Shown: positions 9,092 to 20,242 of the stretch, one piece after another
Position numbering within the stretch: position 1 is the stretch's first letter
How the letters are laid out: the number at the start of each line of letters is the position of its first letter
Assembly (NCBI GenBank): GCA_001274695.2
Contig: LARU01000001.1
Coordinates: 169,749-233,748, forward strand
DNA from: Azoarcus sp. PA01
GTDB taxonomy: Bacteria > Pseudomonadota > Gammaproteobacteria > Burkholderiales > Rhodocyclaceae
DNA: 64,000 nucleotides
Direction: 5' to 3'
Made by a program: the position numbers and the translations under genes
Notes under the pieces: model-generated
Seen by the model: the letters and a program-made list of their open reading frames with translations, nothing else
Told to the model about the DNA's origin: nothing
Databases searched by the model: none

Positions 9092-10578
9092 ATGGCCCAT
9101 CTCCAGCTCATCGACACCTCGATCCGCGACGGCAACCAGAGCCTGTGGGGCGCAACCGGGCTCAATACCCCGCAGATCCTGTCGATCGCCCCGATCCTCG
9201 ACCGGGTCGGTTTCCGTGCCATCAATTACGCCTCGAGCACGCACATGGGGATGGCGATCAAGACCCACCGCGAAGATCCGTGGGAGCGCATCCGCCTCAC
9301 CCACGCGGCGATGCCCAACACCCCGTTGGAATTCATCGGCACCGGGCTGCGCTTCATCTCCTGGGAGAGCCAGCACCCCGAGTTCATGCAGCTCGTGTAT
9401 GACCGGCTCGTGATCAACGGCATTTCGCGCTTCATCGTCATGGACCCGATGAACGATGCGCAGGCCATGCTCGAATCGGCGCAGATGATGCGCAAGGCCG
9501 GCGCCAGCGAGATCATCGCCGCCCTGACCTACACCATCAGCGTCGTGCACGACGATGCCTACTACGCCAGCTTCGCCGCACAGCTGGCCCGCTCGCCCGA
9601 CATCGACCGCCTCTACATCAAGGACCCGGCCGGCATCCTGACGCCCGAACGGGCGCGCACGCTGATCCCGGCGATCCAGGCGCAACTGGGGGCAAGGCGC
9701 TGGAACTGCATTCGCACTGCAACATCGGGCTGGCGCCGATCACCTACATGACTGCCGCCGAGTTGGGCATCGATGTGCTGCAGGTCGGCTGCGGCGCATT
9801 GAGCAGCGGCACGGCGCTGCCGAACGCGCAGCGCGTCGTCGCCAACCTGCGCGAACTGGGCCACACGGTGGACGTCGACGACCGTGCGCTGGCCCTGGTG
9901 TCGGACTACTTCACCCGTATCGCCGCCGCCGAGAACCTGCCGGTGGGCATGCCCCAGGAGTTCGATGCCGCCTTCCTGCGCCACCAGGCCGCGGGCGGCT
10001 ACATCTCGACCACCCGGCGCCAGCTCGCGGAGTTGAAGCTCGAACATCGCTTCGACGAGGTCATGGAAGAGCTGAGCCGGGTGCGCGCCGAACTGGGCTA
10101 TCCGATCATGGTCACGCCCTTCCCGCAGATGCTCGGCTCGCAGGCCTTCTACAACGTGATCGGCAACGAACGCTACGCCAACGTCTCGGACCAGGTGATC
10201 CGCTACGTCCTCGGCAATTTCGGCCGCCCGACCGGCGTCATCGACCCCCAGGTGAAGGACCGCATCCTGGCCCGCCCGCGCGCGAAGGAGCTGATGAACG
10301 AGCCGCCGCTGCCGCCGCTGGCGGAAATGCGCCGCCAGTTCCCGCCCGGCATTTCGGACGAAGAGTTCCTGCTGCGCGCGACGATGCCGGCGGAACAGGT
10401 CGAGGCCATGATCGCCGCCGGCCCCGCGCGCCGCCACTACAACCCCGACGTGCAACCGGTGCTGAAGCTGCTGCGCGAGCTGCAAACCCGCCCGGGCGTC
10501 TCCGACATCGTGATCGACAAACCCAATTTCCACCTCGAACTGCACGGCAACGGCAGCCAGGAGAACGCCAATGCGTGA
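9092..10578 (+). CDS. Carboxyltransferase subunit (pyruvate carboxylase B / oxaloacetate decarboxylase alpha-like), frameshifted in this sequence
   Basis: Two overlapping frames together encode one HMGL-like TIM-barrel carboxyltransferase of ~496 residues. The first frame (from ATG 9092: AHLQLIDTSIRDGNQSLWG) runs to about 9688. The protein then continues one base out of frame as GKALELHSHCNIGLAPITYMTA and on to 10578. Restoring one G in the five-G run at 9688-9692 joins them and recovers the HSHC metal-binding motif of this family. The split is therefore a single-base loss, real or a sequencing error. The subunit moves CO2 from carboxybiotin to the acceptor ketone. The 3' end overlaps the HAD gene by 8 bp. 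Confidence 0.8.
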
Positions 10579-11452
10579 CGACAGCATCGCTTTTGCCGGA
10601 CCGGACATTCCCGCGACCACGCTCGCCCGCCTCGGCCGCACCCGCGGTTTCGTCTTCGACATGGACGGAACGCTGCTGCTCGGCAACGAGCGTAACCATG
10701 ACATGAAGCCGCTCCCGGGCGCGCTGGAAATCACCCACTGGCTGAGCGAGCGCGGCATTCCGTTTGCCATCTTCACAAACGGCACCACGCGCTCGCCCGA
10801 AGAGTACGCCACCACCCTGCGCAAACTCGGCTTCGCCCTGCCCGATGCGGCGATGATGACACCGGCGAGCAGCGCAGTGGATCTGTTCGTCCAGCGCGGC
10901 TACAAGCGCGTGCTGGTGCTCGGCGGCGACGGTCTGGCGATGCCGCTGCGCAAGGCGGGCATCGAGGTCGTCGCCCCGGTGGGCCGGCCCCAGGCCGATG
11001 CGGTGCTAATCGGCTGGTACCGCGAATTCACCATGAACAACCTCGAAGCGGCCTGCTACGCGGTCTGGGGCGGGGCACAGGCCTTCAGCGCTTCGCAGGC
11101 GCTGTTTTTCGCCACCGCGGCGGGCAAGACGCTGGGCACGTCCCGGGCCATTTCGGCAATGCTCAAGGATCTGACCGGCTGCCGGGTGCAGGTCGTGGGC
11201 AAGCCCTCGATCCATGCCCTGAGCGCTGCGGCCCGCCGCCTCGGGGTGCGGGCCAAGGACCTGGCGGTCGTCGGCGACGATCCCGAACTGGAAGTCCCGA
11301 TGGCGCACCGCGGCCGCGCGCTGGCGGTCGCGGTCCATACCGGGCTGGGCGATGCGGACTCGTTCTCGCATCTGCCGCCGGCGCGCTGGCCGCACCTGAC
11401 CGTGCACGGCGTCGATGAGCTGCTGCGCGTGCTCCAAGGCCAGACGCTTTAG
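10571..11452 (+). CDS. HAD-superfamily hydrolase, NagD/4-nitrophenylphosphatase-like
   Basis: This 293-residue protein carries HAD motif I as FDMDGTLLLG near residue 27, motif II in FTNGTTRSPEEY, and a C-terminal GDDPELEVPMAHRGRALAV segment close to motif IV. The cap placement fits the NagD-like subclass IIA. It overlaps the carboxyltransferase gene by 8 bp and so belongs to the carboxylase operon. Biotin carboxylases of some ketone carboxylase systems work with phosphorylated intermediates. Whether this phosphatase takes part in ketone activation, or only in housekeeping, cannot be told from sequence. Confidence 0.75.
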   Translation: MRDDSIAFAGPDIPATTLARLGRTRGFVFDMDGTLLLGNERNHDMKPLPGALEITHWLSERGIPFAIFTNGTTRSPEEYATTLRKLGFALPDAAMMTPASSAVDLFVQRGYKRVLVLGGDGLAMPLRKAGIEVVAPVGRPQADAVLIGWYREFTMNNLEAACYAVWGGAQAFSASQALFFATAAGKTLGTSRAISAMLKDLTGCRVQVVGKPSIHALSAAARRLGVRAKDLAVVGDDPELEVPMAHRGRALAVAVHTGLGDADSFSHLPPARWPHLTVHGVDELLRVLQGQTL

Positions 11453-11579
11453 CGCCCGCCATGCATCCGGCGCCCGATCAATCCCTTCCCCCCGGCGCCG
11501 GCTCGCAGCGGCCTTCCCTTTTTTCCAGTACGAGCCGGACATTCCGGTCCAGCGATCCACGCAACGGAGGCGCAGTGCA

Positions 11580-13115
11580 ATGAAACCGCCCGTAGAACAG
11601 GCACTGAAGGAGATCGAGCGCGTCGTCGGCGCGGAACATCTGCTGACCGACACCGCAACCCTGTCGCGATATTCCGTCAACATGCTCGCCACCGCCGACA
11701 TCCTGCCTGCCGCCGTGGTGCGGCCGGCATCGACGGCAGAGCTCCAGCAGGTGCTGAAGATTGCCAACACCTGCAAGACGCCGGTATGGACCTTGAGCGG
11801 CGGGCAGAACCGCGGCTACGGCATGGCCTGTGCCGCCACCCCGGGGACCCTCATCATCGACCTCAAAAGGATGAACCGAATCCTCGAGGTCAACGTCGAG
11901 CTCGCCTACGCCCTGGTCGAGCCCGGCGTCACTTTCGCCCAGCTCTACCGCTACCTCAGGGACAACGACATTCCCTTGTGGATGGATGTGCCGAGCGGCA
12001 GCCCCGAAGGCTCGTGCCTGGGCAACATCACCGAGCGCGGCGCCGGGTACACCCCGCTGGGGGAGAAGTTTCTTTTCAGCTGCGGCATGGAAGTCGTCCT
12101 CGCCGACGGACAGGTGCTGCGCACCGGCACCGGAACGCTACCGAACTCGCAGACCTGGCAGGTCTTCAAGTGGGGCTACGGACCGTCGCTCGACGGCCTG
12201 TTTACACAGTCCAATTTCGGCATCGTCACCAAAGCCGGCTTCTGGCTGATGCCGCGCCCGCCGGCCTACGAACCGCTCGCGGTGACCATGGACGATCCGG
12301 AGGCGGCCTACAAGGCGGTCGAAATCCTGCGTCCGCTCAAGCTCAACATGGTCATCCCCAACGGTGCCTGCGTCACCCACGTGCGCAAGGCGCTGGGACT
12401 GACGGCGTGCTGGGGCGAGGGGAAAAACATCCTGCCCCGGGTCAGCCGGCGCTTCGATTACCCGGCAGAAACCCTGAAGGCATTGAAAGAGACGTACGCG
12501 CTGGGTGAATGGAACTTCGCCGGCGCGCTCTACGGCCTGCCGGAAACCGTCCGGACCTATCGCGGAATCGTCGAAGACGCGTTCCGCTCGGCCCTTCCCG
12601 GCTGCCGCTTCCTGAGTGCGGAAGAACAGGCGGCGAGCCCCTACTGGCGGGCACGGGAAAAGGCGATGCGCGGCGAGCCGCTGTGGGAATTCGACATGTC
12701 GGACTGGGAAGGCAAGGCGGGGGCGCTGTGGATCTCGCCGGTCGCTCCGGTCACTAACGAGGCCGTCGAACAGCAGATCCGGATCGCCGAAGAGACCTAC
12801 GCGAAGTACGGCTTCCATTATGCCGCGGAGCTGATCCTGGGGACCGGCCGCGATCTGCACCATATCATCTGGCTGCTGTTCGATCGCAGCGATGCCGAAG
12901 AGCGCCGCCGCGCCGAGCTGTGCGAGCGGGAAATGTACGACCGCTACTGCGAGGTCGGCTACCTGCCCTACCGCACCGGACTGTCCACCGGCGACTACCT
13001 GATGCGCAAGCTCGGGCCGTTCCGGGACATCTGCCACGACCTGAAACAGCTCTTCGATCCGAACAACATCCTGTCGCCGGGCAAGTCGGGAATCGACCTG
13101 GCCCATCGCTCATGA
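11580..13115 (+). CDS. FAD-linked oxidase of the vanillyl-alcohol oxidase / 4-cresol dehydrogenase family (PchF paralog)
   Basis: This 511-residue flavoprotein has a PCMH-type FAD-binding domain (WTLSGGQNRGYGMACAATPG, then VDVEPG-like LVEPGVTFAQLYRYL) and a VAO-type C-terminal substrate domain ending FDPNNILSPGKSGID. The YR pair in GYLPYRTGL is at the position of the substrate-phenolate-binding Tyr-Arg of the family. ATG 11580 is chosen because GGAGG lies upstream; the frame is open further upstream but lacks similarity there. It is clearly related to the second flavoprotein at 18055 but diverged. No cytochrome subunit gene follows it, so it may be an oxidase, share PchC, or act on another 4-alkylphenol. 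Confidence 0.8.
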   Translation: MKPPVEQALKEIERVVGAEHLLTDTATLSRYSVNMLATADILPAAVVRPASTAELQQVLKIANTCKTPVWTLSGGQNRGYGMACAATPGTLIIDLKRMNRILEVNVELAYALVEPGVTFAQLYRYLRDNDIPLWMDVPSGSPEGSCLGNITERGAGYTPLGEKFLFSCGMEVVLADGQVLRTGTGTLPNSQTWQVFKWGYGPSLDGLFTQSNFGIVTKAGFWLMPRPPAYEPLAVTMDDPEAAYKAVEILRPLKLNMVIPNGACVTHVRKALGLTACWGEGKNILPRVSRRFDYPAETLKALKETYALGEWNFAGALYGLPETVRTYRGIVEDAFRSALPGCRFLSAEEQAASPYWRAREKAMRGEPLWEFDMSDWEGKAGALWISPVAPVTNEAVEQQIRIAEETYAKYGFHYAAELILGTGRDLHHIIWLLFDRSDAEERRRAELCEREMYDRYCEVGYLPYRTGLSTGDYLMRKLGPFRDICHDLKQLFDPNNILSPGKSGIDLAHRS

Positions 13116-13137
13116 CCGGGCAGCGGAGGTGCATTGC

Positions 13138-14729
<1,592 letters not shown>

Positions 14730-14766
14730 CCGTCATCGCCCATTAAAATCAATCAAAGGAATATCA

Positions 14767-15951
14767 ATGTCCGAGCAGGTTCAGGTAATTGGGGTGGGCA
14801 TGGTCAAGTTCGTCAAGCCCGGCACCCAGGAGCCCTACGAAATCATGGCGTCGAAAGCCATTCGCGCCGCCCTCGCGGATGCCGACGTGCCCTACGACAA
14901 GATCCAGCAGGCCTACGCCAGCTACGTCTTCGGCGACAGCGCCTGCGGCCAGGCCGCGCTGTACCGGGTCGGCATGACCGGCATCCCGCTGTTCAACGTC
15001 AACAACAACTGCTCGTCGGGCTCGTCGGCCCTGTTCCTCGCCCGCCAGGCGGTGCTCTCCGGCAGCGTCGACTGCGCGCTGGCGTTCGGCTTCGAGGAAA
15101 TGCGCCCGGGCGCGCTGGGCGCGGTGTGGAACGACCGTACTTCGCCGCTGCTCGAGATGGAAGATCAGCTCGAAAAGATCGTGCCGGGCGTACCGCCGGC
15201 ATCCAACGCCCACCGCCTGTTCGGCTCCGCCGCACTGGCCTACATCGAAAAGACCGGCGCCAATCCCGACATCTTCGCCAAGGTGGCAGTGAAGACCCGC
15301 AAGCACGCGATGAACAACCCGCTGGCAATGTTCAACCAGCCGCTCACCGTCGACGAGGTCATGCGGTCGCCGGTGATTTTCGCCCCTTACCTGACCCGCC
15401 TCGAAGCCTGCCCGCCTTCCTGCGGCGCGGCCGCGGCGGTGGTGTGCAGCGAAGCCTTCGCCCGTCGTCACGGCCTCACCCGCGGCATCCCGATCCTCGC
15501 CCAGGCGATGGCGACCGACCGTCCGGCCCGCAACGACAATTCGATCGATCTCGCCGGCGCCGACATGACCCGCAACGCCGCCGCGCAGGTGTACGCGCAG
15601 GCGGGGATCGGCCCGCAGGACGTCGACGTCGTCGAGCTGCATGACTGCTTCACCTCGAACGAGGTCATCACTTACGAAGGGCTGGGACTCTGCGGCGAGG
15701 GCGAGGCCGAAGGCTTCATCGCGCGCGGCGACAACACATACGGCGGCAAATACGTCATCAATCCGTCCGGCGGGCTGATGTCCAAAGGGCATCCGCTGGG
15801 TGCGACCGGCCTCGCTCAATGTACGGAACTGGTGTCGCAATTGCGCGGGGAAGCCGGCGCGCGGCAGGTGGATCGCGCGCGCCTTGCGCTTCAGCATAAT
15901 CTGGGGCTGGGCGGCGCCTGTGTCGTGACCCTGTACGGGAAAAACGCCTGA
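14767..15951 (+). CDS. tioL: Thiolase (SCP2-type), probable 4-hydroxybenzoylacetyl-CoA thiolase
   Basis: This 394-residue thiolase of the SCP2/lipid-transfer-type subgroup has the nucleophilic Cys in NVNNNCSSGSSAL (about residue 83) and the C-terminal catalytic motifs NPSGGLMSKGHPLGATGLAQ (His) and HNLGLGGACVV. In the pathway it cleaves 4-hydroxybenzoylacetyl-CoA with CoA to 4-hydroxybenzoyl-CoA and acetyl-CoA, the final step of the peripheral route. AAGGA precedes the ATG. It is intact. Confidence 0.85.
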   Translation: MSEQVQVIGVGMVKFVKPGTQEPYEIMASKAIRAALADADVPYDKIQQAYASYVFGDSACGQAALYRVGMTGIPLFNVNNNCSSGSSALFLARQAVLSGSVDCALAFGFEEMRPGALGAVWNDRTSPLLEMEDQLEKIVPGVPPASNAHRLFGSAALAYIEKTGANPDIFAKVAVKTRKHAMNNPLAMFNQPLTVDEVMRSPVIFAPYLTRLEACPPSCGAAAAVVCSEAFARRHGLTRGIPILAQAMATDRPARNDNSIDLAGADMTRNAAAQVYAQAGIGPQDVDVVELHDCFTSNEVITYEGLGLCGEGEAEGFIARGDNTYGGKYVINPSGGLMSKGHPLGATGLAQCTELVSQLRGEAGARQVDRARLALQHNLGLGGACVVTLYGKNA

Positions 15952-15990
15952 TCGGAATCGCATTCACTTTATTCGAGCGAGGGTGGGATC

Positions 15991-16308
15991 GTGATCACGA
16001 CAATTGTCGAATACAAGCTTCCTTCCGCCCTGGGCAGGGAAAAAATCCTTGAAAAATTCCAAGCAGCCCGGGAAAAATTCATCAACACCGAAGGCTTGTT
16101 GAAAAAATATTTCTGCTACGACTCGTCCGACGGCACGGGGACGAGCGTTTACATCTGGAAAAACTTGTCGTGCGCGGAAGCTTTCTTCACGCCAGAAATG
16201 CTTCATGCGTTCGAAAAGACTTTTGGATGCCGCCCCACGCTCAGGCATGTCGATACGCTCATGACCCTCGACAACACGACCGGCGAAGTCGCTGTTTTCA
16301 GCAGCTGA
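15991..16308 (+). CDS. Small dimeric alpha/beta-barrel (YdhR/ABM-like) protein of unknown function
   Basis: This 105-residue protein uses a GTG start with a G-rich segment upstream. The pattern TTIVEYKLPSALGREKILEKFQ, a middle VYIWKNLSCAEAFFTPE and a C-terminal RHVDTLMTLD resembles the ferredoxin-like dimeric barrel of YdhR and ABM-type putative monooxygenases. No cofactor motif is visible. It lies 39 bp after the thiolase and 44 bp before the next dehydrogenase, so it is part of the operon. A binding or tautomerase-like role on phenolic intermediates is possible but unproven. Confidence 0.6.
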   Translation: MITTIVEYKLPSALGREKILEKFQAAREKFINTEGLLKKYFCYDSSDGTGTSVYIWKNLSCAEAFFTPEMLHAFEKTFGCRPTLRHVDTLMTLDNTTGEVAVFSS

Positions 16309-16352
16309 GCGGGCAGCAAATACCGCAGCGCTTTTCACAAAAGGTAAATTGC

Positions 16353-17360
16353 ATGAGAGCGATCAGATTACGTAACCCCGCGGGCCTCGACCGCCTTGAG
16401 CTGGTCGAGCTTCCCGATCCTGGCCAGCCCGGACCGGGCGAGATCAGAGTGAGGATTCACGCCAGTTCCCTCAATTTCCACGACCTTGGGGTCGTCATCG
16501 GCGCCATGCCCGCGGCCGACGGGCGCATCCCGATGTCCGATGGCGCCGGAGTGGTCGAGGCAATCGGTGAAGGAGTCGATGAATTCGCCGTGGGCGATGC
16601 CGTGGTCTCGACTTTCTTTCCGCAGTGGCTGGAGGGCGAGCCCCGCATCGCTGACTTCTCGACCACTCCCGGCGACGGCGCCGATGGCTATGCATGCGAG
16701 TTCGCCGTTCGGCCAGCGACTGCCTTCACGCACGCACCGCGTCACTACAGCCACGCGCAAGCCGCCACGCTGACCACGGCCGGACTCACCGCATGGCGTG
16801 CGCTGATCTGCAACGGCGGCCTGAAAGCCGGCGACAGCGTACTCGTGCTGGGTACGGGCGGCGTTTCGATCTTTGCGCTCCAGTTCGCCAAGGCGATGGG
16901 CGCGACCGTGATCGCGACCTCTTCCTCGGACGAAAAACTCGAGCGTGTCAAAGCTCTCGGCGCCAACCACGTCATCAATTACCGCCGTGAAACGGATTGG
17001 GCTTCGCGCGTGCTCGATTTCACCGGCGGCCGCGGCGTCGATCACATTGTCGAAGTCGGAGGACCCGGCACCTTGGCTCAATCGATCCAGGCCTGCCGGA
17101 TAGGAGGTCACATCGCATTGATCGGCGTGCTCACAGGGGGAGCAGGGTCCGTGCCTACGGCGGCGCTGATGAAGCGCCAGCAGCGCCTGCAAGGGCTGAT
17201 TGTCGGCAATCGGCAACATCAGAACGAACTGGTCCGTGCCATCGAAGCGACCGGGATTACGCCAGTCATCGACCGCTCATTCGCGCTCAAAAACATCGCC
17301 GATGCGTTCCGTCTGCAACAGGCGGGACGGCACTTCGGGAAAATATGCCTGGAATTTTGA
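16353..17360 (+). CDS. Zinc-independent medium-chain dehydrogenase/reductase (quinone-oxidoreductase-like)
   Basis: This 335-residue MDR protein has an N-terminal GroES-like domain (SSLNFHDLGVV, without the Cys zinc ligand of alcohol dehydrogenases) and a Rossmann domain with VLGTGGVSIFALQFAKAMGA. The missing catalytic- and structural-zinc cysteines place it with NAD(P)H quinone oxidoreductase / enoyl reductase relatives. It is in the same direction and spacing as its operon neighbours. The substrate is unknown. It might reduce an enone side product or take part in redox balancing of the alcohol oxidation. Confidence 0.75.
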   Translation: MRAIRLRNPAGLDRLELVELPDPGQPGPGEIRVRIHASSLNFHDLGVVIGAMPAADGRIPMSDGAGVVEAIGEGVDEFAVGDAVVSTFFPQWLEGEPRIADFSTTPGDGADGYACEFAVRPATAFTHAPRHYSHAQAATLTTAGLTAWRALICNGGLKAGDSVLVLGTGGVSIFALQFAKAMGATVIATSSSDEKLERVKALGANHVINYRRETDWASRVLDFTGGRGVDHIVEVGGPGTLAQSIQACRIGGHIALIGVLTGGAGSVPTAALMKRQQRLQGLIVGNRQHQNELVRAIEATGITPVIDRSFALKNIADAFRLQQAGRHFGKICLEF

Positions 17361-17392
17361 CCGCATCCCGATAGCCTTCCTGGAGACTCACA

Positions 17393-18055
17393 GTGATCTC
17401 GAGAAGAGTTTTTCTACAAGGGTCGATGGCAATGGGAGGTTTGGCACTTGCCGGAGTTTCGCTCCCCGCCCTCTCTTCCGCTCCAGCCCTTGGCCAGGAC
17501 AAGACCTCCTTGTCCCTTTTTTCCGCAATCTACGACGGCGGTTTTTCCGCCAGCGCAGCTTTTGGCGCTGCAGCGAGGCAGCAAGGCCACTCGATCCATG
17601 ACATCGAAGGAGACGTCGCCGGATTCTGGATGGATCACCTTGCCGAACAGTGGCAGCGCGCGCCCGTGGCGATTGCCGGTCTGACCCACGCCAGCGCTCT
17701 GTTCGTGCTCGAACGCCTGGGCTGGGATCATGGTTTGCGCGTCATTTTTCGCGCTCGCCATGACGTCCAGGCCCACGGCCATCTCGAACATCGGTTGTCC
17801 GGCCCCGCTCCCATGCTGAATGCGTTCGAAGCCGCCATTTCGCGGGATGTCAGCCTTGGCGTTTGCGTGGCTGGAATATTGTCCCATTGTCACGCTGCGG
17901 AACAGGCTTCATCAGCAACGTCGATCATGGCGCGGTCCCGCCCCGGAGCGGGCAGCGATCACGGCAATATCCCGCTGGTTTCGTGGGTCATTGCCCCACA
18001 GTCTTCCTTTGCTTCCGCATGTAATGATTTTGATACTGTCGAGAGGATCCTCTAA
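17393..18055 (+). CDS. Tat-exported hypothetical protein of the pchF operon
   Basis: The protein has 220 residues and a GTG start after CTGGAG. The N-terminus MISRRVFLQGSMAMGGLALAG has the twin-arginine motif S-R-R-x-F-L and a hydrophobic core, with a likely cleavage site after ALSSAPA. The mature part has His/Cys residues in SHCHAAE but no family I recognise. Its stop overlaps the pchF start (TAATG), so it is translationally coupled to the periplasmic flavocytochrome. It may help PchF export, assembly or cofactor loading, since PchF itself lacks an obvious signal peptide; this is inference. Confidence 0.6.
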   Translation: MISRRVFLQGSMAMGGLALAGVSLPALSSAPALGQDKTSLSLFSAIYDGGFSASAAFGAAARQQGHSIHDIEGDVAGFWMDHLAEQWQRAPVAIAGLTHASALFVLERLGWDHGLRVIFRARHDVQAHGHLEHRLSGPAPMLNAFEAAISRDVSLGVCVAGILSHCHAAEQASSATSIMARSRPGAGSDHGNIPLVSWVIAPQSSFASACNDFDTVERIL

Positions 18056-19700
18056 TGAAACTTCCGAAAGACGTCAAGGCTGAAGACTTTAACGCCGCAC
18101 TAGAAGAATTTCGTCGTGTCGTGGGTGAAAAATGGCTTTTCATGAGCGACGAGGACATGCATCTTTACCGGGATGCCTATTCCCTGCAGTGGGGAGAGCC
18201 CAATGAACTGGTCGCTTCCGCGGCGGTTGCTCCGGAAAATGTCGAGCAGGTCCAGGGCGTGGTACGCGTTGCCGCCAAATACAGTATCCCGCTGTTCGCC
18301 ATTTCCACCGGCAAGAACCTGGGCTACGGCGGCTCTGCTCCGAACATGGCGGGCAACGTCATTGTCGATCTCAAGCGCATGAATAAGGTCATCGAAGTCG
18401 ATGACAAGAGGAACTTCTGCATCGTCGAGCCGGGCGTCTCCTACTTCGATTTGTACAAGTACATCCATGAGCGCGGCTTCAAGGTCATGATGGACGTACC
18501 CGACCCGGCTGGGGCAGCCCGCTGGGCAATGCGCTCGACCATGGCGTGGGCTACACGTGGATGAATTATCGCGACCACTTCGGCTCTCATTGCGGCATGG
18601 AAGTGGTGCTCCCCGACGGCGAGGTCATGCGCACCGGCATGGCGGCGATACCGGGTTCCAAGACCTGGGCTGAAAACAAATACGGCTATGGCGCCTATGT
18701 CGATGGCCTGTTTGCTCAGTCCAATTTCGGCATCGTCACCAAGATGGGCTTCTGGATGCAACCGCAGCCGGATCACTTCCTGAGTTGCCTGGTGAAGGTC
18801 CCGAAATACCGCGACCTGATCCCTCTGATCGACGGCGTCAACAAGATGGAAGACCAGGGCCTGGTCGGCCATCCGCGCTACAGTTGCCCGATGGATCCGC
18901 TTTGCATGCAGATGGAGCCGGAGATATACAAACCCACGCCTGAACTGATGGCGCTCAACAGCCATCCGGGTGGCTCATCGGTCGAGGAATACCAGGCCTA
19001 CGCCGAAAAACAGGGCCACGAATTCTGGAACGTCGTGCTGAATTTTTACGGCCCGAAGGAGACCGTCTTTGCCAACTGGGAATACGCGAAAAAAACGGTT
19101 TTCGCCTCCATTCCCGGCGTCCGCTTCGAAGAAATCGAAAACTATGCGTTTCCGCTCGAAAACCCGGAAGCCATCAAGAAGGTCCGCAACAAGGTCGCGC
19201 TGGGCATTCCGAACATGTCGATCTTTTCTATCGGCGCGCGCTCCGCGGCGATGCCGCAACCCGGAGACGGCCATGCATGGTTTTCACCGATCGTCCCGCG
19301 CAATGGTGAAGAATTCATCTACGCACACGGGGTCTTCACCAAGGCCGCGCGCGAAATGAACATCACCTCGGCCCCAATCAGCGTCACCAACGTCCCGATG
19401 TCATGGCAGTACCGCACCTACCTTTACCTGTTCCCGGTTTTCGTTTCCCGTTCCGACAAGGAGCGCAACAGGAAATCCATAGACGACTTCAACAAGCTGA
19501 TCAAACTAGCCGCCGAAAACGGCTGGTCAGAATATCGCACTGCCCCCATATTCCAAGATGCGGTTGCAGCAACTTACTCCTTCAACAACAACATCCTGCT
19601 GAAATTCCAGGAGCAGCTCAAGGACGCCATCGACCCTCGCGGTATCCTAGCGCCAGGGCGTGGCGGGATCTGGCCCAAACGCTACCGGGAGAATTCATGA
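18055..19700 (+). CDS. pchF: p-Ethylphenol / 4-cresol methylhydroxylase flavoprotein subunit, frameshifted in this sequence
   Basis: Joined over one frameshift this is a ~548-residue VAO/PCMH flavoprotein. The FAD-binding part includes STGKNLGYGGSAPNMAGN and VEPGVSYFDLYKYI, and the C-terminal part includes the substrate-binding Tyr-Arg pair in WSEYRTAP and ends DPRGILAPGRGGI. The first frame loses similarity after MMDVPDP. One extra G at 18507-18508 restores PGWGSPLGNALDHGVGYTWMNY and joins the second frame. The enzyme hydroxylates the benzylic carbon of p-ethylphenol with water, via a quinone methide, giving 1-(4-hydroxyphenyl)ethanol anaerobically; electrons pass to PchC. Its start is coupled to the Tat protein gene and its stop overlaps pchC. 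Confidence 0.8.
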
Positions 19701-20047
19701 TGAAAAATTTACTTGGCGCGTGCGCCGCCATGTTGATAATGATTGCATCCTGCCCGGTAGGAGCCAGCGGACAGACAGGGGCCGAGCGCGGCCAGGCAGT
19801 ATTCCAGGAATGGTGTGTTTCCTGCCACGGCACCGGCCCCGGTCATCCGGGAACGCAGGCCCTTGATCTTCGCTATCAGGGCTCGCTGCCGGGGGCGCTG
19901 GAACAGCGCCTCGACCTGACCCCCGAGACCGTCGAGGCATTCGTGCGGAACGGCATTTCGGTCATGCCGTTTTTCCGCAAGACCGAGATCAGCGATGCCG
20001 AACTCGATGCTCTGGGAGCCTACCTGTCGCGCAATAACCCACACTAG
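19697..20047 (+). CDS. pchC: Cytochrome c subunit of p-ethylphenol methylenehydroxylase
   Basis: This 116-residue protein has a signal peptide (MKNLLGACAAMLIMIASCPVGASG) and one c-type haem site CVSCH; a later Met in GISVMPFF is the likely axial ligand. It takes electrons from PchF in the periplasm. The ATG overlaps the pchF stop. The TAG stop codon lies inside the CTAG tetranucleotide that borders the adjacent IS element, so the last codons could have been affected by the insertion, though the protein ends at a usual point for a short PchC. Confidence 0.85.
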   Translation: MMKNLLGACAAMLIMIASCPVGASGQTGAERGQAVFQEWCVSCHGTGPGHPGTQALDLRYQGSLPGALEQRLDLTPETVEAFVRNGISVMPFFRKTEISDAELDALGAYLSRNNPH

Positions 20048-20127
20048 TACTACAGCCGGAGTTGGGAACGTCGTTTGCAGATCGGTAAGAGCCAGAAATG
20101 GGAGGCTCAGAGATACAAGCGAAACTG

Positions 20128-20242
20128 TTACTCAGAAGACGGGAAGTAAGGCGACAAAATACAATGTATTTTTACTTATTTTCAGCATCTTACGTTCAAA
20201 CTATGGACGAAAGAGTTACCTAACTAACTGTCTTCTGAGTAA
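20128..20242. repeat. 115-bp AT-rich segment bounded by 13-bp perfect inverted repeats inside the IS701 element
   Basis: TTACTCAGAAGAC (20128-20140) and its exact reverse complement (20230-20242) enclose AT-rich DNA unlike the surrounding GC-rich IS. It could be a small MITE that landed within the IS just upstream of the transposase reading frame. No clear target duplication is seen, so a simple hairpin or a degenerate IS end remains possible. Confidence 0.5.
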
